A DNA stretch of 64,000 nt. It comes from Paenibacillus pinisoli. GTDB lineage: Bacteria > Bacillota > Bacilli > Paenibacillales > Paenibacillaceae. Below are positions 53,781 through 61,848 of the stretch, one piece after another. Every line of letters begins with the position of its first letter. The stretch's first letter is position 1. The notes beneath the pieces were generated by a model. It did not search any database, was not told the DNA's origin, and was given only the letters and a program-made list of their open reading frames with translations. Position numbers and translations under genes: made by a program. The DNA lies in contig NZ_QXQB01000004.1 in the NCBI RefSeq assembly GCF_003605435.1, forward strand, positions 186,001 to 250,000. Reading direction: 5' to 3'.

Positions 53781-54692
53781 ATGAAAGCAATCGTATGTCC
53801 AAAGTACGGCGCGCCTGATGTGCTGCAGATTAGAGAGGTAGATATGCCGCTGCCCAAGCCTGACGAAATCCGGGTAAAAGTGCATGCGACAACGGTAACG
53901 ACGGGGGACTGCAGAGTCCGAGCCTTTAATAGCCCGCTCTCCTTCTGGATTCCGATGCGCTTGTTCCTGGGCATCCGGAGGCCTAGACAGCCGATTCTCG
54001 GCGTAGAGCTGGCGGGTGAAGTGGAGTCGGCAGGCCGGAATGTGCGCGAATTCAAGAAGGGTGACCGGGTATTTGCGCTAACCGGCATGCGTTTCGGCGC
54101 TTATGCCGAATATGCGTGCCTTCCCGAAAAAAGTCTGGTCGCGCACATGCCTGACCATGTTTCTTTTGAGGACGCGGCCGCTGTTGCTTTCGGTGGAACC
54201 ACTGCGTTGCATTTTTACAGAAAAGGGAATGTTCATCGCGGGCAAAAGGTTCTCATTTATGGCGCATCGGGCGCGGTGGGTACATCCGCGATTCAGCTTG
54301 CGAAGCATTTTGGTGCGGAAGTGACTGCGGTGTGCAGCGCGGCTAATGCTGGACTCGTCAGATCGCTGGGCGCCGACCATGTGATCGACTATACGAAAGA
54401 AAACTTTTGGGAGCGGGAAGAGCGGTATGACATCGTATTTGATGCAGTCGGAAAAAGCACAAAATCCGCTTGTACCAGAGCGCTTGCGCCAGGCGGCCGT
54501 TATTTGACGGTAGACGGACAGGGCGTAGCGGCGGAACGCCGCGAGGACATGTATCTGCTGAAGGAGCTAATGGAGAACGGTTCGCTTAAGGCCGTCATTG
54601 ACCGGCGTTATCGCATGGAGCAGATTGTGGAGGCGCATTGCTATGTCGAGAGCGGACGCAAGAAGGGCAATGTTGTTGTCGCCATTCCGTAA
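53781..54692 (+). CDS. NAD(P)-dependent alcohol dehydrogenase/quinone oxidoreductase (MDR)
   Basis: 303 residues of the medium-chain dehydrogenase fold without the catalytic zinc Cys pattern: MKAIVCPKYGAPDVLQIREV, LGVELAGEVESAGRNVREFK, cofactor loop LIYGASGAVGTSAIQLAKHF. Resembles quinone oxidoreductase and zinc-independent reductases of the YogA/QOR type. ATG 53781 with AGGAGGA at 53767-53773. It follows the MalT-like gene and is its likely target. Confidence 0.88.
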   Translation: MKAIVCPKYGAPDVLQIREVDMPLPKPDEIRVKVHATTVTTGDCRVRAFNSPLSFWIPMRLFLGIRRPRQPILGVELAGEVESAGRNVREFKKGDRVFALTGMRFGAYAEYACLPEKSLVAHMPDHVSFEDAAAVAFGGTTALHFYRKGNVHRGQKVLIYGASGAVGTSAIQLAKHFGAEVTAVCSAANAGLVRSLGADHVIDYTKENFWEREERYDIVFDAVGKSTKSACTRALAPGGRYLTVDGQGVAAERREDMYLLKELMENGSLKAVIDRRYRMEQIVEAHCYVESGRKKGNVVVAIP

Positions 54693-54765
54693 AGCTTGCG
54701 CCGCGCGCCGCTTCCTGTCCGGGTTGGCGGTTTGTGTGAAAATATAGGTATAACCGTTCAGTAGA

Positions 54766-54794
54766 TAGCCATACCATTCCTCATCCAGTATAAT
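54766..54794 (+). promoter_or_regulatory. Promoter of the FusB-like gene leader
   Basis: TAGCCA (54766-54771), 17 bp, TATAAT (54789-54794). Start near 54801, giving a ~200-nt leader. Confidence 0.65.
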
Positions 54795-54822
54795 ATAAGG
54801 ATGTTAATGGGAGGTGGCACAT

Positions 54823-54876
54823 ATGGCAAAACAATTTGCCGGGACTCGAATCGGCTCATGCAAAGCCAATAATTAG
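54823..54876 (+). CDS. Leader peptide MAKQFAGTRIGSCKANN
   Basis: A 17-codon frame with an excellent ribosome binding site (GGGAGGTGG, 6 bp before ATG). It ends inside alternative RNA stems that precede the FusB-like gene. Short leader peptides with overlapping stems are typical of genes for ribosome-targeting antibiotic resistance, where a stalled ribosome re-sets the RNA fold. Too short for homology; support is purely structural and positional. Confidence 0.6.
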   Translation: MAKQFAGTRIGSCKANN

Positions 54877-54964
54877 AGGCGATACTTTGCATGGGCGTAC
54901 CTTATCCGGTCGCCTGAAATAATAATTTATCGTTTCTAATTTAGAGGGCTTTGCGCTTATTTTT
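54857..54964 (+). promoter_or_regulatory. Predicted attenuator of the FusB-like gene
   Basis: Stem A: CATGCAAAG (54857-54865) with CTTTGCATG (54885-54893), perfect. Stem B: AGGCGA (54877-54882) with TCGCCT (54910-54915). Stem C: GCAAAGCC (54860-54867) and AATTAGA (54871-54877) with TCTAATT (54935-54941) and GGCTTTGC (54947-54954), followed by GCTTATTTTTG. A and C share bases and exclude each other; C is terminator-like. The 5' arms of A and C lie in the leader peptide frame. Confidence 0.6.
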
Positions 54965-54999
54965 GTAATTATCCACCAAAAAATAAGGAGCTGGAAGCC

Positions 55000-55647
55000 T
55001 TGAATACCTTTATTAGAAACCATCAGTACAATTTGATTAAGAAACAAGCCGGAATGGTGCAGCATGCCTACACATCCGTGTCCGACCGGAGAGTAGCGGA
55101 GTCGGTTAGACTCGGAGCATGCGCTGCGATTGCAGAAGCGTTCCCCGATGCGACGAAGGAGCAGCTGGATCTGCTGGGCAGGCTGGCGGATTTGGGGACA
55201 ACAGAGGAAATCGACAAATATTTGTTGTCGCTTGAGCCTTATTTGGAGCTATTCCCTCTGCTTACGCCCAAGGAAGTGTCGCGATTGTTCCCGAAGGTGA
55301 AGAAGCTGAAGTCGCCGGATTTGGCGGCGGTCGACCGTCGCTTCCTTACCTATGCGGGCTGGACGGATATCGGAACGGGGCGGATGTTCCTCGTCTATGA
55401 TCTGGATGGCAAGCCCGCCGGACTCGAAGGCAGATTTACGCCAGCGAAGAAGGGAGTATGCTTCCTCTGCAATCGGCACCAGGAAGTCGCGTTGTTCAGC
55501 GCCGTCTCCAAAGTGAAGCCGGCGAACGCGTCACCGGATTACTATAAAGCATTCGGCCAATATATTTGTTCCGACAGCGATGCGTGCAACCGCCACATTA
55601 AGGACATCACGCCGCTGGAGAAGTTTTTCCATTTGGTGCTTGGCTAA
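55000..55647 (+). CDS. FusB/FusC-family elongation factor G-binding protein
   Basis: 215 residues, the normal length. N-terminal helical bundle (MNTFIRNHQYNLIKKQAGMV) and a C-terminal treble-clef zinc domain with Cys154/Cys157 (CFLC) and Cys190/Cys196 (YICSDSDACNRHI). Family members bind EF-G, release it from the ribosome and give fusidic acid resistance in staphylococci; chromosomal homologues in Bacilli vary in effect. TTG 55000 behind AAGGAG. A leader peptide and attenuator precede it. Confidence 0.9.
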   Translation: MNTFIRNHQYNLIKKQAGMVQHAYTSVSDRRVAESVRLGACAAIAEAFPDATKEQLDLLGRLADLGTTEEIDKYLLSLEPYLELFPLLTPKEVSRLFPKVKKLKSPDLAAVDRRFLTYAGWTDIGTGRMFLVYDLDGKPAGLEGRFTPAKKGVCFLCNRHQEVALFSAVSKVKPANASPDYYKAFGQYICSDSDACNRHIKDITPLEKFFHLVLG

Positions 55648-55716
55648 CTCGCAGTTTGCGCTGATTTGCGCATTCGATAGCTTGAGCGTTCAGGTGGGAA
55701 ATTCATAGTTGTACAG

Positions 55717-55766
55717 GAGAGCTGTCCCCATGTCTGAAGCGGCATGTGGGGACAGCTTTCTTTTTT
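55717..55766 (+). terminator. Rho-independent terminator of the FusB-like gene
   Basis: AGCTGTCCCCA/TGGGGACAGCT (55720-55730 with 55746-55756), then TTTCTTTTTTG. Confidence 0.9.
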
Positions 55767-55823
55767 GTGAAGCGGCGAATGCAGGTTGAGTGTACATGTC
55801 GTAATTACGTCCGCCTCCTCTCC

Positions 55824-55843
55824 ACATTCAGGAAACATTCAGG
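55824..55843 (+). promoter_or_regulatory. Two 11-bp spaced direct repeats ACATTCAGG
   Basis: ACATTCAGG at 55824-55832 and 55835-55843, one turn apart, upstream of the secreted protein gene at 55984. A further partial dyad ATAATAGGTATTAT lies at 55898-55911. Pattern suits an OmpR-family regulator (inference). Interval 55767-55983 has no gene. Confidence 0.4.
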
Positions 55844-55983
55844 CGGGACTAATCTTCCTTTTAGTTTCTCTTCACTTTCGCTTAAGCGGACCTGTCCATA
55901 ATAGGTATTATCCCAGCTTGGCAGGAACAGGGAGCGGGACGAGAGCTGATTAAGCTCGAATATCCGTTAAGGAGGAAGATGAC

Positions 55984-56802
55984 ATGAACAGGTATGTGAA
56001 AACATTGGGTATTACGGCGGCACTGGCGGCTATGATTCCGCTTAGCGCGTATGCGGCGTCTGCGGTTCCGGGCAAATCGGGTGCGTCAACAGGAAGCGCA
56101 GTTGTGCAATCCGACTCGACAGATGCGGCGAAGGACTTCGGGAAGGCAAGAGGCGGCAAGTGGGGAGGCGGTCATGGACTCGGGGCTTCCTATGTGAATG
56201 AGGATGTGCTGGCACTGCTGAATTTGGACCGTGATGCGCTGCAGGAGAAGGTGGAAGCCGGCAGCACGCTTGAAGAAATCGCAACATCGCAAGGTGTATC
56301 GAAAGAGCAGTTGAAAACGGCTCTGACAGCTGCCTTTGAGAAGCAGCAATCCGAGATGAAGCAGCAGTTCGAATCGAATCTGGATACACTCATCAGCACA
56401 AAGCAGGATTTCAAAGGGGCGCGTCCAGGAGGGCACATGGGCCTGGAATCTGTTGCTGAAGCTCTCGGCATGACGGAAGATGCGCTCAAAAAAGCGCTGC
56501 AAGCGGATGGCGCTACCATCGCTTCTGTCGCGAAGGAGCAAGGAATTACGACCGATACTCTTATTGCTAAGATCAAAGAGGCAATTACTGCACAAATCGA
56601 CCAAGCCGTCACAGACGGCAAGCTGACCGCCGAGAAAGCTGCCGAAGCTAAGGGAAGAGCGCAGGAGCAAGCGGAAGGGATCGTAAACGGGAAAGGCTTC
56701 GGGCCTAAAGGTATGGAAGGCGGCAAAGGCGGCTTCCATGGCGGCAAAGGCGAGCGGAAAGACAGCAGCGCATCCGCCGATTCGGCAGAAACCTCAGCTT
56801 AA
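55984..56802 (+). CDS. Secreted helical repeat-like protein of unknown function
   Basis: 272 residues with a Sec signal peptide (residues 1-22, ALAAMIPLSAYAAS). Two related helical segments, LALLNLDRDALQEKVEAGST-LEEIATSQGVSKEQLKTAL and SVAEALGMTEDALKKALQAD-GATIASVAKEQGITTDTLIAKI, look like duplicated ~35-residue LysM-less helical hairpins. The C-terminus is Gly/Lys-rich (GPKGMEGGKGGFHGGKGERK). ATG 55984 behind AAGGAGGAAG. Function unknown, probably wall-associated. Confidence 0.7.
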   Translation: MNRYVKTLGITAALAAMIPLSAYAASAVPGKSGASTGSAVVQSDSTDAAKDFGKARGGKWGGGHGLGASYVNEDVLALLNLDRDALQEKVEAGSTLEEIATSQGVSKEQLKTALTAAFEKQQSEMKQQFESNLDTLISTKQDFKGARPGGHMGLESVAEALGMTEDALKKALQADGATIASVAKEQGITTDTLIAKIKEAITAQIDQAVTDGKLTAEKAAEAKGRAQEQAEGIVNGKGFGPKGMEGGKGGFHGGKGERKDSSASADSAETSA

Positions 56803-56835
56803 TTAATAGAAGTATAATCTTAATAGAATGTTGAA

Positions 56836-56873
56836 CCAAAGCCGTGTCTTCTTCGGAAGACATGGTTCTTTGG
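56836..56873 (+). other. Stable hairpin between two secreted-protein genes
   Basis: CCAAAGCCGTGTCTTC, TTCG loop, GAAGACATGGTTCTTTGG. No T tract follows, so it may be a processing or attenuation hairpin rather than a terminator. Confidence 0.5.
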
Positions 56874-56995
56874 CGTGTGTTGCAGGAAATCCGTGGCCAA
56901 ACATTCGATCTGCAACTTATTTGGAGCTATTTCCGTTTTCTGTAATAAGAGAAACGGGAAGGGGCATCAATGTGCGGGGGAATAACGGGGGAAAG

Positions 56996-57814
56996 ATGGC
57001 ATTGATCAAATTCAGCGCATTAGCGCTAAGCTTAATGCTGGCCGCTTCATGCGGAGGAGAGCTCAGAGGGAATGAGTGCATGACTTCCACTGTCCGATGC
57101 AGCGAAGATAACGACAACGGAGGCGAAAGGATTGAGGCTGCCGCTTCAACCGCACCAGACGTGGAGCCGTATTTGGATTTTCTTCCCGATGGCAAAACGC
57201 TTGCCGAACTGCCTGAGCATGACATTGCTCTAACCGCAGTTGAGAACGGGGTGATTCTTAGAGCGGGCGAGCGGCAACAGGCTTTTGACTGGCTCTATAT
57301 GACTCCGCGGGCAATCATGCCGAACATGATGCTTCGGGACTGGGATGGCGACGGCAAGAACGAGCTGGCCATTATTCTGTATATTGGATCAGGAACCGGT
57401 GTGTCCGTAAGCGATTTGCGAATCATTGAGATCGAGGAAGCCGGATTTAAAGATACTTATTTTGACCCGGATGATTATGTTCAGCAGGTCTTGAATGTTG
57501 CAGGATTTTCAGCGTTCAAAGAGAACGAAGAGCTGAAAGGAAAGCTGACACTCGGTGATTCAGCCCATATCGTTAGCTTAAAAGAGTACGATGAAAACGA
57601 AATTGGCAAGGTCATGGACAAACTTGTGATTGGTTCTATTTCAGATTTTTCGTTTGAGGCGGACCGGATCGTCGCCAGTTTCGGAGCTGGCATCGCGGTA
57701 GAAAAATTCGCGACGCCGATCTATGTTGGCAATATAGAAGCTGATGTTGCATACGAATCAGGCACATACCAGTTGGCTGATTTCCGGTTTGTGCCAAATC
57801 CGGAGCAAGAATAA
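56996..57814 (+). CDS. Uncharacterised lipoprotein
   Basis: 272 residues. Signal peptide with lipobox AASC (Cys at about residue 18). The mature part has a VCBS-like DWDGDGKNELAIILYIGSG segment (residues about 118-136), the calcium-binding-like DxDxDG pattern of FG-GAP/VCBS repeats, and is otherwise not recognised. ATG 56996 follows ACGGGGGAAAG; longer in-frame starts lack a signal. Confidence 0.7.
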   Translation: MALIKFSALALSLMLAASCGGELRGNECMTSTVRCSEDNDNGGERIEAAASTAPDVEPYLDFLPDGKTLAELPEHDIALTAVENGVILRAGERQQAFDWLYMTPRAIMPNMMLRDWDGDGKNELAIILYIGSGTGVSVSDLRIIEIEEAGFKDTYFDPDDYVQQVLNVAGFSAFKENEELKGKLTLGDSAHIVSLKEYDENEIGKVMDKLVIGSISDFSFEADRIVASFGAGIAVEKFATPIYVGNIEADVAYESGTYQLADFRFVPNPEQE

Positions 57815-57828
57815 CAAGGAATTTTCCA

Positions 57829-57876
57829 AAGAAGATGGTCCGCTTGTCATGGAGACAGCGTGAGCATCTTCTTTTT
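57829..57876 (+). terminator. Rho-independent terminator
   Basis: AAAGAAGATG/CATCTTCTTT with an inner GCTTGTC-GACAGC pairing, ending in TTTTT. Confidence 0.9.
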
Positions 57877-58107
57877 ATATGCAGAAAAGGACAGGCAGTT
57901 TTTGACAACTTTATGACTATTAAACGCATCGGATAACTTTTGCGATATTTTCATCTTTTTTCGACAGCCTTCACAAGAGACAGGTTGTATATTTTATTGG
58001 CGGTATATTTCCATTTTTGAGAATGATAGGATTCCGCGGAGAGGAGGGGCGGCTTTTATTTTTGGACTTGCCAGCAAACTTATAAATAGAGAGTAGGAGA
58101 GATGAAG

Positions 58108-60168
58108 ATGTTTAACAGAAAAATATTAAGCTTGGTTTTATCCGCTATTTTATTTTTATCATTAGCAGTTGCCTTCACTCCTGTCCAAGCGGCGGACGGG
58201 CAATCGGCAAATATCGGGAAGGCGGCGCAGCAGCCGTCAGGGGAAATCGTAATCAAATTCAAGGAAGAGACGGGGCTGCCTTATCAGGACGGAGCCGAGA
58301 AGGCGCTCAAGGCATCGAGAAATGCCGCTCATGCCAATCTGCTGGCTGATCTGAACGGTTTGGAGCTTAACCGTTTGTTCTCTTCGCTTAATGCCAAGAC
58401 GCAGCTGTCGAGCAACAGCCAAACCTCAGTCTTCCATCAATATTTTACCGCGGCTGTTCCGAAGGGAACGGATGTGAAGGCACTCCTGGCAAAGCTGAAC
58501 AAGTCTCCGTTAGTGGAGGCGGCTTATGAAGCGCCGGCGAATATTTCGGACCCGACGTTGCCGTATGCGCCGAATTCAACGCCGGTACAGCCGGATGATG
58601 ATCCGCTGTATCCGAATCAGACTTATGGACAAGCTGCGCCCCTTGGTATCGATGCGCCGTATGCCTGGCAGTTCGAAGGCGGTGACGGCAAAGGCATCTC
58701 GTACGTTGATGTCGAACAGGGCTGGGCGCTCAATCACGAGGATCTGGCGGCACACAACATCCTGGCACTGCCGGGCATTCTGATGCCGACTTCCGCTTCT
58801 CACGGCACTGCGGTGCTTGGCGTCATCTCTGCCGTCGACAATGCGATCGGGCATGTCGGGCTGGCGAATAAAGCGAAGCCGATCATCAATTCCTGGAGAC
58901 GGCTCGACGGCACCAGCAATATCGCCGAGGCGATTCTTACATCCGTACCTGCGCTGAACAAGGGCGATGTAATTTTGATAGAGGTGCAATCCACGTCCAG
59001 TACGTCCAATGGGGCATATGTGCCGATGGAGGTGTTTCCTGCCGAGTTTGATGCCATTCGGTATGCTACGGATCAAGGCATCGTCGTAGTCGAAGCGGGG
59101 GCTAACGGCTCCGTCAATCTGGACACCTATCAGGATTGGAACGGCAAATATATTTTGAACAAAAACAGTGCCGACTTCAAGGATTCAGGCGCGATTCTGG
59201 TCGGCGCAGGATCGGCGGATGTCCCGCACGAACGACTGTATTTCTCCAGCTATGGCAATCGCATTGACAGCTTCGGCTTCGGGCATAGCGTGCATACCCT
59301 TAGCGCGACAGACCTTTCCTCCACTACAGGCTATACGACTTCCTTCAGCGGCACATCTTCGGCATCTCCTATCGTCACCGCTGCGGTCATTTCATTGCAA
59401 GGCATCGCAAAGGCGAAATACGGCGTAACCTTCTCGCCCCACGAGGTGCGCGAGCTTCTCAGAAACCCGGCATACAACACGGCTTCGGCGAATCCAGCGG
59501 CTGACCAGATCGGACATCTGCCGAATCTCAAAAATATAATCGACAACATGCCCGCGCCGTCGGCTTTATCGGATACGGAAGCGCCTAGCGCACCAGTCCA
59601 GCTGGCAGCGGCGAATGTTACAGCTTCCAGTGTAGACCTGACCTGGTCTTCATCTACGGACAATGTGGGCGTTACAGGCTACGACATCTATCAGGACGGA
59701 GTGAAGGTCGCGGTCACGCCTAATACGTCATATACCGTTACCGGTTTAACGGCATCAACCACGTATTCCTTTACAGTCAAAGCCAGGGATGCGGCAGGGC
59801 ATGTTTCCTCCGCCAGCGCAGCGCTTGCGGTGACGACGACCGCCCCGCCTTTGCAAGGTCAAACCTTCGTGGTTACTGTTCCTGCCAATACGCCGCTTAA
59901 CGCTGACATTTATATGTATGTACATGGTCTGAACAACAGCTGGTCGGTTAACGACTCTGCCTATAAATTGACGAAAAATACGAATGGGACTTATAGCATT
60001 ACACTGAATGTTCCGATTGGAACTACATTCCACTTCAACTTGTCCAGAGGCACATGGGGCTCGATGGAGACCTCAAGCGGCGGAGGTTATGTGGGTCCGC
60101 GTGCCCATACCGTTACAAGCAGCACACAACTGACGCAAGTTTCAGTGGCGCGCTGGGGTGATTTGTAG
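58108..60168 (+). CDS. Secreted subtilase (S8) with FN3 and C-terminal beta domain
   Basis: 686 residues. Signal peptide 1-28 (cleavage near VQA-AD), inhibitor-like propeptide (about 45-150), S8 catalytic domain with Asp201 (YVDVEQGW), His232 (SHGTAVLGV), oxyanion Asn333 (AGANGSV) and Ser417 (GTSSASPIV). An FN3 domain (about 510-600, DTEAPSAPVQLAAANVTASS) and a C-terminal beta domain (about 605-686, TFVVTVPANTPLNADIYMYV, resembling starch-binding-like CBM modules) follow. The region between Asp and His is short compared with subtilisin. ATG 58108 behind AGGAGA; ATG 58102 is too close to it. Confidence 0.88.
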   Translation: MFNRKILSLVLSAILFLSLAVAFTPVQAADGQSANIGKAAQQPSGEIVIKFKEETGLPYQDGAEKALKASRNAAHANLLADLNGLELNRLFSSLNAKTQLSSNSQTSVFHQYFTAAVPKGTDVKALLAKLNKSPLVEAAYEAPANISDPTLPYAPNSTPVQPDDDPLYPNQTYGQAAPLGIDAPYAWQFEGGDGKGISYVDVEQGWALNHEDLAAHNILALPGILMPTSASHGTAVLGVISAVDNAIGHVGLANKAKPIINSWRRLDGTSNIAEAILTSVPALNKGDVILIEVQSTSSTSNGAYVPMEVFPAEFDAIRYATDQGIVVVEAGANGSVNLDTYQDWNGKYILNKNSADFKDSGAILVGAGSADVPHERLYFSSYGNRIDSFGFGHSVHTLSATDLSSTTGYTTSFSGTSSASPIVTAAVISLQGIAKAKYGVTFSPHEVRELLRNPAYNTASANPAADQIGHLPNLKNIIDNMPAPSALSDTEAPSAPVQLAAANVTASSVDLTWSSSTDNVGVTGYDIYQDGVKVAVTPNTSYTVTGLTASTTYSFTVKARDAAGHVSSASAALAVTTTAPPLQGQTFVVTVPANTPLNADIYMYVHGLNNSWSVNDSAYKLTKNTNGTYSITLNVPIGTTFHFNLSRGTWGSMETSSGGGYVGPRAHTVTSSTQLTQVSVARWGDL

Positions 60169-60243
60169 GAGCTTGGTGGGCGGAGTGAGTTGAAGCGTTG
60201 AAGCCTCGACTGGCACGACTAATGGCGCGAATGAGAGAAATCT

Positions 60244-60344
60244 CGAAATAGCGCCGCCGCGCAACACAATATCGAAATGGACCAAAAAAATGACGGTACA
60301 GGGACCCAAGCTAGATTCAAGCTCCCTGATACCGCCATTTTTTT
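60244..60344 (+). repeat. Dispersed composite repeat copy 3 with terminator
   Basis: CGAAATAGCGCCGCC at 60244-60258, then the hairpin ATGACGGTACAGGGA/TCCCTGATACCGCCAT (60290-60338) flanked by A7 and T7 tracts. It ends the subtilase gene and can terminate both strands. Relationship to 9041 and 46907 is by motif order and partial identity. No gene in 60169-60524. Confidence 0.75.
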
Positions 60345-60524
60345 GTTGCCTATGGGCATAAAGCTTGGTCGGCGTACGCTGAACAAGCCATGTCTTCCCT
60401 ATTCTTACCTAACAAAAATTGCTATTGAAGCTAGACTTAAGTCGAGCCTTGATTGGGACTTCGGCTAGGTTTCGATCCTATTCCATTGCGCTATGCTGTA
60501 TGAATAACGGGCGGACGGGATGTC

Positions 60525-61454
60525 TCAAGCGTTTTGAAAATCTGGATCCCATTTAAATTTTTCTTCGTATATCCGCATAACCTCATCGTATAGCGGTCCT
60601 GACCGGGCGGACTTAGCGAATTTGTATAACCGCAGGAAGCGGTCCTTCGGAAGCAGGCGCGCATACCGGATGAGCAAATAAGGATACATCGTCATATACC
60701 GGCTTTTGCGCACGGCTGCGCCGGCGACAGCTGCCAGTACCGTTTCTCCGTTTGGCATGTTCAGAATGTACATTTCATGCTGCAGCATATAGCGGAACGT
60801 ATTTTCCTTAATCAGATCCCGTCTGATCTTGGCCATCTCTCCGATGTAGGCGACCAGATCGGGGCTGAAGCTGTCCATCAGCAGAGGCTCGAGCATCAGA
60901 TCCATGTCCTTGCGCAGCTGGAAGGTTTGCAGCAGCATGATCTGCTCCAGCTTCAGCTGGTCGTTATGCACCAGCGAGCCGATCTCACGCAGCATCTCAT
61001 AAGTTCGCGGTTTGTCGCCTTCCTGGAATACGCGAATGGCTGCCTGGTGGTCGATGGCAAGGCCGGAAGCAAGCTCGTAGCTGTATTGCTGAAACATTTT
61101 TTGCAGTTGTATGCGTCTAAGTGCAGGGGTGAACCGTTTGGAAAGCGTCCATAATAAAGCGGCTGCCGCCGCTCCAGCAGCAATTAGCAGCACAGTCTGC
61201 AAAGCGGATGCGCTGAATAAGAGTCCAATTACGATAAGCAGCAGCAAGATCAGACCGGTGAGCCATTGGTCCCTGCGGACAATGCCAGCCGCCCTCTTCT
61301 CGACAGGCTGCAGGCCGCCTGTCTTCCCGCAGGACATGCAATCTCGCTCGCCCAGGACGGTGAAATGGCGGCAATTGCGACAAATTTTGAGCTTTTGATA
61401 GACAAAGGGCACACGGTTATAGGGCTTCAGGGTTACCGCTATTTTTTTTATCAT
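60525..61454 (-). CDS. Zinc-ribbon membrane protein, uncharacterised
   Basis: 309 residues. An N-terminal zinc ribbon CRNC (Cys25/Cys28) and CMSC (Cys39/Cys42) precedes two membrane helices (about 66-84 and 88-105) and a long alpha-helical cytoplasmic C-terminus (about 120-309, LQKMFQQYSYELASGLAIDH, MLEPLLMDSFSPDLVAYIGE). Function unknown. ATG 61454 overlaps the stop of the small membrane gene (ATGA). Divergent from the vWA/tubulin-like genes, and possibly part of the same system. Confidence 0.7.
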   Translation of the reverse strand: MIKKIAVTLKPYNRVPFVYQKLKICRNCRHFTVLGERDCMSCGKTGGLQPVEKRAAGIVRRDQWLTGLILLLLIVIGLLFSASALQTVLLIAAGAAAAALLWTLSKRFTPALRRIQLQKMFQQYSYELASGLAIDHQAAIRVFQEGDKPRTYEMLREIGSLVHNDQLKLEQIMLLQTFQLRKDMDLMLEPLLMDSFSPDLVAYIGEMAKIRRDLIKENTFRYMLQHEMYILNMPNGETVLAAVAGAAVRKSRYMTMYPYLLIRYARLLPKDRFLRLYKFAKSARSGPLYDEVMRIYEEKFKWDPDFQNA

Positions 61455-61603
61455 TCGCGGTCACTCTGCCCGCGTCTCAAGGTAGATAGCACAAGCTTGC
61501 TCAGCTGCTTCTGCGATGGAGCCCTTTTGATTTGATAATAGTAGTGAAAAGCTTTTATACTTGCTAATATAGCCAATAGTCCGATCGCAACGTATGTAAC
61601 CAT
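61451..61603 (-). CDS. Small membrane protein of 50 residues
   Basis: A 51-codon frame on the minus strand from ATG at 61603 to TGA at 61453-61451. The N-terminal half is a membrane helix (VTYVAIGLLAILASIKAF) and the rest is basic (HYYYQIKRAPSQKQLSKLVL). Its ribosome binding site is TACGGGAGG, 8 bp before ATG, much better than that of the next gene, with which it overlaps by 4 bp. The coupling supports a real gene. Confidence 0.75.
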   Translation of the reverse strand: MVTYVAIGLLAILASIKAFHYYYQIKRAPSQKQLSKLVLSTLRRGQSDRE

Positions 61604-61723
61604 GTAAAGCGCCTCCCGTATATGACAAAAAAAGTGATTTATGGGTGTCCTTCAGTTATACTTGTTTTTAGTATAGCATCATAGCGGCACTCGTGACTAA
61701 CGATGACTTTTGTACTATTCTCT

Positions 61724-61786
61724 CCCGGATGAACGGGCGAGTACTTCGCGGTCTGGCGAACGACCAGCCTCGGTGCTGGAAACCCG
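61724..61786 (+). other. Structured 5' leader candidate before the vWA gene
   Basis: Consecutive hairpin arms: GCGA/TCGC (61737-61749), GGTC/GACC (61750-61765), CCAGC/GCTGG (61764-61779). CGGG (61734-61737) can pair with CCCG (61783-61786) to close a multi-branch junction, or with CCCG at 61724-61727. I could not assign it to a known riboswitch class. Read by eye only. Confidence 0.35.
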
Positions 61787-61848
61787 AATATTTGAACACG
61801 CACTAATAGAGACAGCTTATTCAAGCAATATGGTTAAGGGGGACTATC

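Noticed and set aside
61724..61786. Hammerhead ribozyme or c-di-GMP riboswitch
   Set aside because: CGGATGA and GAAA resemble the hammerhead core, but U4 is replaced and the stems do not fit; the conserved GEMM core is absent.
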